Shown in pieces: positions 32,281 through 43,956 of a stretch of 64,000 nucleotides of DNA. Each line of letters starts with the position of its first letter. Position 1 is the stretch's first letter. The position numbers were made by a program, and so were the translations under genes. The stretch comes from Favolaschia claudopus. Lineage: Eukaryota > Basidiomycota > Agaricomycetes > Agaricales > Mycenaceae. The notes beneath the pieces were generated by a model, which was not told the DNA's origin, searched no databases, and was given only the letters and a program-made list of their open reading frames with translations. The DNA is taken from assembly GCA_037176885.1 (NCBI GenBank), contig JAWWNJ010000007.1, positions 2,356,001-2,420,000 of the forward strand. Direction: 5' to 3'.

Positions 32281-34720
32281 TCAACTCTTTTCTATATCCT
32301 TCTCCTCCCCTCCCCCATCCATCCTCCGATTCTTCGACGCCTTCTCACTCCTCATCCTTATCCCATACCCATACACATAAAACACAAACGGAATCGGCAT
32401 AATCGCCACCCCCACAAGCGCCAACAACAGTCCCGCGTATTGGAACCCCATGTTCCTGAACATCTGATTGACATACAGAGGGACGGCGGCGCCGATGAGC
32501 GAGCGCATGACGGTTTTTGCGGCGATGGCGGACGCGGCGAAGTCGCTGTAGGAGTCGACGATGTAGGAGTTTGCGGCGACGTAGACGAGGATGATGGAGA
32601 AGCCGAAGAGGGCGCCGGCGATGCAGGGGCCTGAGGGGGTTGGTTTAGTTTTGATATGTTATCGAAGGTAGGGAGATTAGATGATGCGCACCGATGAAGT
32701 GTACATGAGAATATGCACCGGTGAATGCGAAAATGAAGAGGGATGCAGGGAGGGTGCTGGGCGTTTCGAATAGTCAGTCAGTCAATCGAGCTTGAGAGAT
32801 GATTATGACAGCCGCGGCGACTCACATCGAACCAAGCATCATAGGATACAACCTCGCTTCAGGGAAAGTTCCGTTCACCGTGACCTTGTTGTACAGTTTC
32901 TCCTGATATGACACCAAACACATCGCGACCATGATGCCGATCTACGTTTGGTTGGATGGAATATCAGCACCCGGCTTCGTATACAAAGAAAGGTTGAACA
33001 CACAAATATACTGAGGAACGTGACACCTGTGATCCCAGGGCTGAATCCTCTGATTTCTTGGAATGCGATGGGGAAGGCGAAGAACATCAAGTCTACACGC
33101 TTAATTAGAATGTGTGCTCTCTTGACGATTTATTGCACTCACACAAAAGACTGTATATGAACGACAAATCTACCCCACGTCAATAAACATTCAACACAAA
33201 GTGCTCAAAAAGCAAGAGCCACTCACAGAATGACATAAACAACACCACCGGCTCCGTAAACAGAATAATCATAGGCCGTAACAAAGCGCTCTTGAGCACC
33301 TCGGCGAAAGGCGTATGGTCCAGCTCTATCAAGGCGCGATATGTCTCGTCTTCGGTGGATTTGCGTAGCGCTTCTGCTTTACGGCGGAGGAGGACGGGGG
33401 CGAGGGTTTCGGGGATGAAGAGGGTGAGGACGAAGCAGAAGCCGGTGAATATGAAGAGGACCCAGTCTGTATAAGTTTTGTGTGAGTATTAGCGGATTGA
33501 ATAGAAAGTTTCGATGAGATGGTTGTAGACTCACAGATCCAACGCCAACCAGCGTATTGCCCGATCCAGCCACCTATGAGAGGACCTGAACGAGCGGAAA
33601 AAAATCGCTTGAGATCCTGCGAAATATTGATGATGGAGTATGCGTTCTCGGCTCACCTAGTATGGGACCAACGCTGCCGTTATTGTTGTTAGTAAAGATT
33701 TTCTTTCTATGCAGCAGGGAAGCAAAAACGTACAAAAACGTAGCAGAAAATACCGCCATGGGCAACCCTCGATCCTCAATGCTCCACACGTCGGCGATAC
33801 TAACCATACACCCATCAATCAGCCATAGCAAACAAAACAAACAAAAAAAGAGATCCGAATCGAATTCGAACAAACAACGCACCTCCCACCAACATTGCAT
33901 ATCGGCGCAGACGCAGCCAAGCCGGCGATTTGTCGGGTGATCACGAGGGTGGCGGCGTTGGGGGCGAGGGCGCCGGGGAGGGTGAAGATGAAGTAGAAGA
34001 GCATGCTGAGGATGTAGATTGTTCGGCGGCCGAGGACTTCGGAGAGGGGGGCGAGGGCGAGGGGGCTAGAGGTAGATGAGCATCAATGAGTATGTATGTG
34101 TTCAAGGAAGATATCATGTAGATGAAGAAACGCGGACATACCCGATGCCAAAGCCGATGACGAAGCATGTTACGGTTAGGTTTATGATTTCTTGCGAGGT
34201 GTGAAGGTCTTTCATGGGTCCTTGGAGGCTGCATGCAGAGGGTGAGTGGCGTGTACATGGAGTGAAAAACAATAGAGGGAGCTGCTCACTCGCCGGTGAT
34301 AATGGAACTACCGAGAGCAACGGCCATGCAGACTGGCGAAGAAAAAAAAGGAATTATCAATCACAGCTTGTGGGCATCGCGCAACATAAAAACCCACGAA
34401 ATGCAGTCGCGATTGTGATGTACCTAACTCTAGTCAGCGCACAACAACAACGGATTAATATTAACTACATACCACTTCTGAAATCGTCTCCATTCCCGTG
34501 GATCCTCCTTCATCCCCGGGTCAAAGGTGACAACATGATAGCCTTTCCGCGCAAAGGCGGCTTCCAAGTCGTGGACGGTTGGACTGGTCGAGGTGGGGGT
34601 GGTCGAGCCGTGTCCATGGAGCGTGCCGTCCTCTTTTTCCAATTGACGGAACTCCTCTTCCTGACGCGCGGAGAGAGCGGGAGGATGGATAAATTCAGCT
34701 TCGATTGGTTCGAAAGGCAT
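32281..34720 (-). CDS. MFS transporter, DHA1 drug:H+ antiporter type
   Basis: A gene of about ten exons starting MPFEPIEAEFIHPP at 34720 and ending EEKDIEKS at 32281. Hydrophobic segments recovered in order include ITIATAFLCMAVALGSSIITGDL, INLTVTCFVIGFGIG, then the motif A-like loop PLALAPLSEVLGRRTIY, APICNVGGS, SIADVWSIEDRGLPMAVFSA, GPLIGGWIGQYAGWRW, and the C-terminal helices LMFFAFPIAFQEI, IFAFTGAYSHVHF and YAGLLLALVGVAIMPIPFVFYVYG. This order matches 12-helix DHA1 carriers related to polyamine/drug exporters of the plasma membrane. Early introns were phased by hand (for example donor after 34463 region, AAG TG|G TAC); those in the middle are less certain. Confidence 0.8.
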
Positions 34721-35883
34721 GGCGGCGGGAGACGCGTCGGGGAAAGCGTTCCTCCTGGAATCGAGAAGAGGAAGAAGAGGGGATGGGGGAGCCGGGAATT
34801 CGGATGCATGTGTGAGCTAAATCCTCGCGTTTTTATATCGTTCAAGTACGCGTCAAAGTTAATACTCGACTGCCGTGTTGAAGGCATCGGGCAGAATTGA
34901 ATTAATCCGGTTCGAGATTCATCCAGAATTGACAAAGCATTCGAGAGGTTGTTGATGCGCTGCGTTCAAGTTTATGCTGAGCGGCCGGTTTTAGAGTGTA
35001 TGGCGGCACCCGGGTGAATCATCATCCTGCCAGTGTAAGTAGTACGAGTGCCACAGGCTGCAGAGGTGGACAGGTTAGGCATTGAAATGCTGAGTTGAGA
35101 AACGAAAATGGGGACAGAAAGAGATAAGGGCGATTGTTCTGTAAGGAAATACTAAGCGGAATGGAAGGCGAATCCTTCAAGGCAATGGGAGAGAGGAGAA
35201 TATGGTTGGTTCGAACGTTCGGTCAACTTACGACAAGCAAATTCCCGTGAGCTCGCTTTCTCCTTTCTTCTTTCTTTTTCGTCGTTTTGGCGCATTTTTC
35301 CCTTTTAGTATACCCAGTTGTGAGCTACGCTCGCGCGAGCTTGTCAATGTGAGAGGATGGGCTGAGTGGAAGATAAGGGCAGATTAGATAGCACGCTGTG
35401 ACGCGTGGCCGGACCGTGACGTTACGCTTGATCCTAGCACTCACTGTTGCGCATTCTGCGTTCTCTACCATATTGAGGCTGCTTTTTTAGCCTCACCCAC
35501 CCATCCCTTTTCTCTCTCTCTCCTCACGCTTGGCTTTGGTCGTGTTCCCTTTCAAGACCCAAGAACCGGGCGTACTGGAATTGGCCCGCTGCGCTTCCTT
35601 TTTGCCAGCTTCGCTGCCCGCACCCCCTTCGCGTTCGGTCTAGCGAATCTGCTGCAAACGGCCCACTTCCACCGGCACAACTTCCCCTACTGAATTCAGC
35701 AGAGACAATTTCTAGCGGTGCGAATTTCTCTACTATAGAAATATCTTGGAAATATCTCAATCATTTCCGCTCACAGAGAAAGCGTGCGATCGCAATCTCC
35801 CTTACTATCGGAAAACCGCAAGAGACGCGTTGTCCGCACGCACAGGCAAGTCACGGCACAGTCAAAATTCGCTGCTCTTGGGC
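34721..35883. other. divergent promoter region
   Basis: Lies between the divergently transcribed MFS and H3K9 methyltransferase genes and should hold both promoters. No gene recognised; a pyrimidine-rich run at 35480-35525. Confidence 0.5.
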
Positions 35884-38800
35884 ATGCCCAGTCCACACAA
35901 ATCAAGACGCTCTCACCGAAAGGACATGGACGATGCAGAAGAGCTGTGGCGACGTTCACCGAGTCCCGTAGAAGACTGGGGCAACGACGACCGCGAGTGG
36001 GAGATGGAGGTCATTGGCGAGGAAGTTCGCTACGATGGCGAAATAAAGTCCGTTCATCCTTTCGTGTCTTTCTCATTCAACTCAATGGTACTTTCAGATA
36101 CGAAGTACACTCCGTTCTTGGTTTACACAGTCCCAATCTTTTTCACACTCAATTCTGTAGGTCAGATGGAACGGCTGGAAACGCCCCGATGGCACGAATA
36201 CAACCTGGCAATCAGCCAACGACACCCCTCTCGCTCAATGGGAAGAAGATCGCCTGAAGGATTTGTCTACCAAAGACACGACCAAAGTCAAACTATGGAG
36301 CACTCTGGATCTTGTCAATAGAGCAACGCGCGAACGAAAGCAGGGCTATGTCCGCCCGACTGAAGAAGAATACAACGCCTTTCAAAAGGAATGCTTTGAG
36401 CTCGAACGACGTATGGAGCGGCTGATGGACAAGCATGCGCCGAAAAATGCAATCGCAGGACCATCCAAACCGCGTCCCCTCCCAATTCCCAACTCCCTCG
36501 CCTCCTCGTCGCGCCCCCAGCCAATCCCGCTCCCCCCTCCGCGCCTCCCCCGCGTCCCCTCTCCCGCTATTTCCATCTCCTCGTCCGTCGAATCCATCGA
36601 GCTCCTTCCCGTCAACCCCGCTCTCGGCTCATCCAAAGGCAAACGCCGCGCCACATCCCCCGGGCTGCCTCCCCTGCCCAAACGACGCGCGCTCCCTGAA
36701 TCCCTCCCCGTCATCCACAGGCCCTCACCGCTTCCAGAGAGATCCCCGCGCGCTCTCCCTCCTCGAGCGTCAGCTTCTTCGCCTGCTCGACTCACCCGCT
36801 CCACTTCCACCTCCACTTCCCACACCTTCCTCCCCCCACCCACCCCCCACCCCCGTGCCCCATCCACCCTCTCCACCTCTTCCTTCTCCACCTCTTCCAC
36901 CCTCACTGCTTCCTCCTCCTCCCTCACAACCCCGCCCTCCCGCCGCACCCTCAAACGTCGCCGCGTCCCCTCTCCCTCTCCGTCCTCTTCTGATTCCTCC
37001 TCTGACTCCTCCGATTCCACCAATTCCTCCGATTCCTGCGATTCCGATTCCGACGACGCAGACGACAATAAACACAAGAAAGCTAAAGACAAGACGCCAA
37101 CAACCCGCAAATGCGCCTGCGGCTCGCTCCTCCCCCCGCCCGACGTCTGCCGCGGCATGGTATGCGACACGTGTCGCGCGGCGGAGGGGCGGTTGAGGAG
37201 CGTCGCGTCGGCGAAGGAGCGGGAGCGAGAGGGCAGCGTGAGCAAGAAAGCGAGACTGGATTCGTCTTCTGCGGCGACGGCGTCGTTGGTGAAGGGCAAG
37301 GGCAAGGCGCCGGAGGGTGGCAAGAGTTTGTCAGTGTTCTGTTTCTCATTCACTTGTATTTTAGTAAAATTCACGCAGACGCCTCAAAATTGAATCCGAA
37401 TGGATCCAACTCGCCCAAAGCAACGATACCGCCGACCCGCACGACGCAGAAGGCGGGGACGTCACCGCGGGGCTCACCTTCGTGAACGATGTCGACCCCG
37501 ACGACGAGGAGGTGCCGCCGTCGTTGCACGGCGGAAGATTTCAGTACCTCGAGGATCGGTATGAGACGGAGGAGGGGCTGGGGTTGAGGAGGTTTCCGGA
37601 CTCGGCCACGCCCTTCACCGACCCAGAGAGCTTCACTTTTTGTCAGTGCGAGGAGAGATGCGAGGATTATGCACACTGCTGCCAGGATATGGATGGGGAT
37701 ATCGACGACGTGGATGAGGAGGGGAGGAGGAAGAATAGGTATGCGTATACTAATGTGAGTTGTCCTCCCGATTCGATTGTATGGATAAAGTCATGACTGA
37801 TAACTTATCCGCAGGGCCTCTTCAACTTCTCGTACCACACCGACGAGGTCGTCGTGGAGTGCAACCCCGTGAGCTTTCTCCCCATCCTTTCCCTTCCCTC
37901 TTCCCACCCACTTTCAGATACTCATCTACTTTGACGCAGTACTGTACCTGTCCCACGACCTGCGGCAACCGCGTCGCCCAACGGCCACGGCGCGTCCCGA
38001 TCGAGATATTCAAGACCGTCGCGTGTGGGTGGGGCGTGCGCGCGCCGGTAAGGGTGGCGAAGGGCACGGTGGTGGGGGTCTATACTGGGTGCGTGTTTTT
38101 CCTTCTTTCTTCTGTCTTCATTTTATTGATTTGTGGGTGTTGGCTGATTTGGATATCAGGAAACTCATGTACGTGTCCTACCCAAAGGAGGAACGATGCT
38201 GATAACTTACAAACACGACCATAGCCCACGCGCAGAGGCAGCGCTCTTGAAGGGTCCACGGAAGGAGTATTGTTTTGATTTGGATTATGCCAACGAGGAG
38301 GGTGTGGGGGAGGAGGAGCTGTATAGTGTTGATGGGTGGGAGTGTGGTATGTCGTTTCTTCTCCCCCTCCTTGTCTTCGTCCTTTGCTTTGTTTGATGAA
38401 GAGAGACTAACCGATTATATGCTAGGCAATTGGACGCGATTCATCAAGTACGTGGACGTGTTTCTTTCTCGATATAGGAAAGGATATAAGAGGAGACAAA
38501 GAAAGCTGACGGACGCCTTACCAGCCATTCCTGCATGCCGAATCTACTCGTCCAGCCGGTTGTGTATGATACGCTCCCACATGTACGTCGTCTTCTTCTC
38601 TCCCCTTAAAATCCTTTTCTCACCCTCTCTCATTTCCTTCCTTTCCTCTCTTCTTACATTCTTTTCTCCCCCACTCCCTCACCCGCACCCCCCCCCCCCC
38701 AGCAACGCATCGCCTTCCTAGCCTTCATCGCCAAAACCGACATCCCCGCGCACACGGAGTTTACGTTCGACTACGACCCCGGGGCACAGTATGAGTATGT

Positions 38801-38960
38801 AAAGTGGTATCTCAAGGAGAAGGAGAAGAGGGAGAAGGGGAAGGGGAAGAAGAGGGATATGAAGGGAAAGGACTTGAAGAAGCCGAGACCGGAGGGGGCT
38901 GCGCGGGATTGTGTGTGTGGGACGGAGATGTGTCGGGGGTGGGTGAGGGATTGTGAGTGA
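35884..38960 (+). CDS. SUV39/Clr4-type histone H3K9 methyltransferase with chromodomain
   Basis: Eleven exons (35884-36047, 36098-36104, 36161-37329, 37379-37754, 37815-37868, 37940-38088, 38160-38168, 38225-38346, 38426-38447, 38525-38582, 38703-38960) give 795 residues in phase. An N-terminal chromodomain reads [22 protein letters not shown] then TNTTW (about 30-75). A long Ser/Pro/Arg-rich linker follows, with an extra Cys pair set (CACGS, CDTC). Pre-SET cysteines are CQCEERC (from 535) and [16 protein letters not shown] has GWGVRA, YTGKLI, NWTRFINHSCMPN and EFTFDYD; post-SET is [10 protein letters not shown]. It should methylate H3K9 and bind methylated H3K9 to nucleate heterochromatin. 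Exon 2 is 7 nt and exon 7 is 9 nt. A start at 35926 is also possible. Confidence 0.9.
38690..38702 (+). repeat. homopolymer C tract at an intron acceptor
   Basis: A run of C immediately precedes the AG of the last intron of the H3K9 methyltransferase gene and serves as its pyrimidine tract. It is a likely length-polymorphic or sequencing-error site. Confidence 0.7.
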
Positions 38961-39684
38961 GTTAGCGTATCGTTGCGGGTGCGGGATTTCATGGTGTCAT
39001 CTGATGTATATATTTGAGGGTGGGTGAGGGGTAAGCGTGTCGTTGCGGGTGCTGGATTTCATGCTTTTATTTGTTGTATCTGATGTATCTGGTGTACGAT
39101 TTGCATTCGATCGTGTAGTGTACATATGTCTTGTATTGCGCAAAATTCGTCGATAGGCCCATGTACCAGGAATTACTTCGTCGCCGTTTTAAATCTCTCC
39201 CTGCGATTTCCAAACATTCGGATCCATCGAGAATACACAACTACGAAGCGGAATTTCGGGTGTTGAGCGCTGAGCATTTAGCATTTTCATTGGAACGCTG
39301 AATAATGGGAAGCTTTTATCCGAATCTCGTTCGGTTTCGTTCGCTCGGTTTGAGTCCTCTAGTGCTGACTTTGCGTTCCCTCAGTATTGCATTCATTTAC
39401 CAACTTGATCGTTGACCAAGTAAGAGGTTTTCGACCCGTTGACTTGGGCATTGAATCGCGCAGAGTTTTGAGTGAACATGAGTTTATTTGGGTATACATG
39501 TACGAGTAAGTACGGTACGTCGTGTTCGTACGTTCTTAGTGTCGGTACTAGCTTGCGAGTTTGCAGGTCGGAACGGCGCGTTTTCGTGGTCGTCGTATGG
39601 GGATTGGGTTGGGGCGGACTTGATCGAGTTTGGGGTGGGTGGAGTTGATGTAGAGGAAAACAGAGAACAGGACGTTGAGCGGAT
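38961..39684. other. intergenic; short direct repeat, otherwise empty
   Basis: A segment GTATCGTTGCGGGTGCGGGA near 38967 recurs as GTGTCGTTGCGGGTGCTGGA near 39037. No gene is seen up to the border of the inverted duplication. Confidence 0.5.
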
Positions 39685-42245
39685 GGGTGTCCAGCAAGCG
39701 GCGCTGCCGAGAGAGCCTTAGCCCACTCGGACGTCTCGTTCTGAAGCAGATCCGCGAATTCGTCCCGCCGCGTTGCGAGATATGTGTATCCGCAGTTCAG
39801 CCATACGTTCCCGCAGCGCAGATCTTTATTGCCACTATGCTGGCGAAGATGCTCGAGAGGGGATTACACAGACTTGCTCGATCAAAGTCCGAGGCCCTGA
39901 AGGCGTGAAAGCCGGCCAGCCAGTCGAGAGCGGCGTATACTTGGGGAGACGAAAGCTCGGCATGCAGCTCGCCTGGAACAAGGTAGGTTTCTTTGAGGTC
40001 GGTGAGGAGGAGCATTGTGTTGCTGCCCGTGGGGGTGTCATTGCAGGATATGAAGCTACAGGGATGTCGGGTGGCAGTAAGGGTGCGAGGTTGGCGTAGA
40101 AGTACTGCTCGACTTGGTAGGAGAGGAGTTTGCGGGTGTGGCTTTCTATGAGTGTGCCGCCGGTTGGAGGCGGGGTTATGTGTTTGAGGATGAGGGAGAT
40201 CGGTTTGTTTTGGGCACCGTGAGGATGGTGGGGATAGCCTGAATACGGCAGATGTAACCGTACCCAGCCCAGAGGAGTTGTATGGCATGGAGGTAGATGA
40301 GATGGAGGCCTTTGGAATATAGAGGAGATCGGCTGCAGCCTCTTGTTTGAGCTCCTCTGTAGATGACATGGCGAAAAGTGCGAGGATTGAAACGGTGATT
40401 ATGACCACAGAAGCAAACCGAGCGTACGCCAATGGCATGCGGTGGCAGGCAAGCCAGAAGCGGCGGAAGCAAGCTGCAAACGGCACTCCTCTAAGAAATG
40501 CAGCTTGGAGTCGGGGTATAAGGCTGCCGACAGCTCAAAATTTACGACAAAGAAGATGTTCGGGGGAGGCTCTCGCAGCGAACTTGAGCCGCCGACGGAG
40601 CCAGAAAATCCGCCCTTGAATTCAAGTTGTCTGTATACTAACAACAGAGAGCGGTGGAGGAGTTCATGAAAAGCTGCTGAGAAGAGGGCGTGGGAACAAA
40701 TTGATCTCAGCCTCTCTCTCAAGTCCCTTCATATCGAGCTTGTCTCATGATGTGAGCGCACCGACGCTCTCAGAGCCAGCGGCTGAATGACATACGAATG
40801 AGGAGAAGAATATTGACCGGACAGAAATATATTTTATCGAGATACGGAATACTACGGTGTAACTTGTTCCTACAGTAACGAAACAGACGGGATTTGAACG
40901 TGCATTTGGCTTCTGCGCGCAAATGGTGAATAAAGCCAGATGCGCGCGTACTAGAGCCCGGAGCCCACGGCAAGGGAGCACGAGGACGGAGGAAAACGAG
41001 TTCTCGCGCCCTTCTCCGGGAAAGAAAAGGAAACGACGCACCTTGATTTGGGACTTGGCTCTCGAGGTGCCATGGATTCCTGCGCTGTCCTTGAATTCCG
41101 GAACCTCCATGAGCCCAAACAGGCCACCTTCATGGGACGCGCTACCATCCTGAAGCCCAAGAGGTGTCCCAGCTTCAAGCCCTCAAGATCTCTGTATCCA
41201 AAGCCCTCTGCCGGAGCTTTGGATGCAGAGAAGGTGAGTCCGATCTTCACTCCGAAAGCTCGAGCATCCGCAAGGTTCGACTCCGAGCGAGGAAGGATCC
41301 GAGTGGCCGGCAAGGTTCGACTTCGCTCGCTGGAGGACCCGAGTGGCGACGAGCTCTGGGAGTGAAGATGCGCCGCCGCGGGGTCTCTTTCGAGGCTGTG
41401 GAAGGGATCCAGCGGGCTTGAGGCTGCGACGCGCCTTGGAGGTCAGATTGGTACCGAGTCTCGAGGTGTGTATCTTAGTGAGGGACCTTGGAGGGTCCTG
41501 AAGCCAAGTCAATGAAGGAATTCAGGGCACGTCGAGGGTCAAGTCGAGCGCCGGCGGTGAGGTCGTCGTTGACAGCTGAGAGTGATTCTGGATGGTGGTG
41601 TCAAGGGAAGAGGACGTGAGGGTCAGTCTTGTCTCGTTAAACAGGGTGGCACAACATACCTAAGTATGCCCACCGGCACACCAGGCCCGGGGTTCCAAAG
41701 ACACACCGCAGATCTAGAGACCTCAGCGAAGTGAAGGCGGGATTCGAGGAGAGGTAGAAGAGGCGGCCATCTGAGAGATGGTGGGGGTGGTCAACAGGCA
41801 AGAGACGAATGGTTCAAGTCAGTCCATGGCTGGCCTTTTATACCTTCTCCGGCAACTACCGAAAACGCTTTGACGAAGGTGGCAGAACGCTTTGGCACGG
41901 TCAGCCAGACGCTTTGTCTATAGCCGACGTGTATTGTTCTTCGGATTAAATCGGCTACATTCAAATGGCGCATATCAGAGTTCCTGCGTGTCGTTTTTCG
42001 CTGCGAACAAGCTGCAAACGTCCGCGAACTACTAGGAGTGGGAGTCGCAGCTCCCAAGGCTTCAAGTTGGGCGACAGAAGATGTGTGGCAATGAGTAAAA
42101 AGCATTGGAGTTGTAGAGACAAGTTTAAAACCCCAAGCACTTTTCGAAAGCGACGATGGAGAAGGTGGGATGGAGGATTCAGGAGGAAGTGAAGAGGAAC
42201 GAAATTGGGACGAACGTCACATGATCGCGTTTGTTCTCGGCCCGG
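39685..42245 (-). repeat. large duplicated block, arm 2 (inverted relative to 14030-16560)
   Basis: Its reverse complement follows arm 1 from the promoter-like region through the kinase 5' part and stops abruptly at about 39690, inside the homologous kinase sequence. Shared landmarks include the TATA/AACGCTTTG promoter, the CTAGAGCCCGGAGCCCACGG stretch near 40953 and the TCGGCGGCTCAAGTTCGCTG stretch near 40585. Confidence 0.85.
39690..40369 (-). pseudogene. truncated CHK-like kinase pseudogene
   Basis: Starting MSSTEELKQ at 40369 it matches the kinase at 15842 but shifts frame after about 20 codons, then regains LLLTDLKETYLVPGELHAEL in another frame, and breaks off at the block border. The catalytic HGD and DFQ segments lie beyond the border and are absent. 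It cannot make an active kinase. Confidence 0.85.
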
Positions 42246-42308
42246 CGCGCCGAAACTTGGCCGAAACTCAGTTTCTCTCCGCGACTCAAACTTCGGGCTA
42301 CTCTTACT

Positions 42309-43473
42309 ATGGTTGGAACCATAAATACCTTGGTAGTGTTTTCAGATAACGACGACGGCGCGTCCTACGATGAAGAGTTTTACGAGTTTGTCCCGGAATC
42401 GCCAAATCTACAGCACAAGAGACTCGGCGCGCTCCGTCAACTGACCGCCGCTGGCATTCCGTGTGCACTCTGGGGCGAAGACGCTCTACGCTTTGTCCAC
42501 CGGGTCGCAACCGGCCTTTTTGACCAGCAAATTCTTGTCCCGGATGACCTCCTGGTGTCTGCTGCCAGTGTATTGCAGAATGAATGCTGGGTCCGCTCAG
42601 CGCACAATCCCGGTGATCTTGCGATGGAACGTTGGGAGCCTGGCCGTGGAGGCACCGTGCCTTGGCCCAAGGCCATACGTCTAGCCCACAAAGACCTCCC
42701 TCCGGAAGACATGGTCGAACCCACATACATCATGGACCCACTGCCCTCACACGTCCTCCTGCTCCCTCAGTCCTACTATGGAATCGACCTGCGCAATCAC
42801 GGGCGTCGTCTTCGCTCGATGGTGCCGCCTCTCCCCGCGTCGAACGCAGGAATACTTGTCCCCGAATTCCACACGTTTCTAGAGGGTCTCATACACTTTT
42901 TGATTCATCCGCCCGTTCTGCACCAGGGAGGCATGATGAAACACACGATTCACCTTAGGTACTTGTGCTCATGGAGGGTGCAGTATGACCCGCGCAACCA
43001 GCCAGCCCCGGGGGAGCTTTTGCCTGAAGAGGAGAAAATACTTGACGAATTGGAGACAGAGGACGCGCGCTGGTACATGAATCGCAGATTTATGACACGC
43101 AAACCATTCTGGACCGACGCCTTCGAGGAATACAAGCGATCGAAATTGGATGCGGCCAATAAATCGTGCGCATCTCTTCAGTCCACTCATAGTTTCTACC
43201 AAATATTGATCTTTAAGCTCAGAAATCTAGACATGAATAGCATGCATCGACTCAACTGCGCGGTCAATAACGTGGGGTATGCACCGTGCACTCAAACTCA
43301 GAGGTCCAGGCTCTGACTTCCTTCGCAGTCAGCGGCGGTCTTACCACACTTCCCCGTCTCCCACCATGGCAGCGGTGGCTCGTGGTGCGCGCTATCCTCG
43401 CACCACAAATGTCTCGATGATACAAAAATTCGCCGTGACGATGTTGCGAGCCTTGCGTCGTCGCGCTCCTTGA
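42309..43473 (+). CDS. unknown protein, paralogue copy 2 (intact)
   Basis: Two exons (42309-43276, 43329-43473; 52 nt intron) give 370 residues, MVGTINTLVV to LRALRRRAP. It retains the 17-residue segment around GIPCALWGE missing from copy 1. Blocks are an acidic start (DNDDGASYDEEFYEF), GIPCALWGEDALRF, LFDQQILVPDD, VLLLPQSYYGI, FHTFLEGLIHFLI, then an acidic helix EEEKILDELETED and a basic tail. The exon 2 frame is supported because both copies preserve it. A 5' region shared with two other places in the window abuts the start codon, and the inverted block is transcribed away from it, so the stretch 41840-42308 may be a bidirectional promoter. Function unknown; a nucleotidyltransferase-like fold is a guess. 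Confidence 0.7.
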
Positions 43474-43956
43474 TGATCAATCGAGTCTGGATTGTATCGC
43501 GGCGGCATGAGACTGGGACGACTAGGCTGCGAGCTGCTTTGTTACCTGCCGCGACAAACTATAGGAGAAAAGCCCCATCTCATTAGTATCAACTACTACA
43601 ACGAGTTCCCCAAGATGCTCAAGGTGCATCGCTTTGTAAACCACGACTCTGAAAGTTAGCCGTCGAGCTTCTACCTATGAGGCAGAATCGGGAACTGACG
43701 GTGCTGCGGACACGAGTTCGCAGACTTCAATGAGTGAGATTCGACTGCGGGCGAAGGGATGCACTGACCGCCAATTTCTTCTTTATCTTCCGCTTTCGAG
43801 TTAGGTACTGCGCTGCTTCCGGAAGCGCAGTGGGACTGTAACAGGGCTTGCAGAATCTCTGTCCAGTCATCCAGTACAGTTTATTGAGCAAATGGCTAGT
43901 TTCACGCACCTAGGGCGGATATTTTTTCTGAAATATGCCAAAGCGGTTATGTGGGT
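43474..43956. other. intergenic
   Basis: The first 130 bp repeat the 3' flank of copy 1; homology ends at about 43602. Nothing else recognised. Confidence 0.6.

Noticed and set aside
36382..37374. 330-codon minus-strand frame rich in Gly, Glu and Arg
   Set aside because: It is the antisense of the low-complexity linker exon of the H3K9 methyltransferase gene; the plus strand has a full domain set and consistent splicing.
14030..42245. The inverted blocks as LTRs or a retrotransposon
   Set aside because: They are in inverted orientation, include protein-coding kinase sequence, lack primer-binding and polypurine tracts, and no gag/pol is present.
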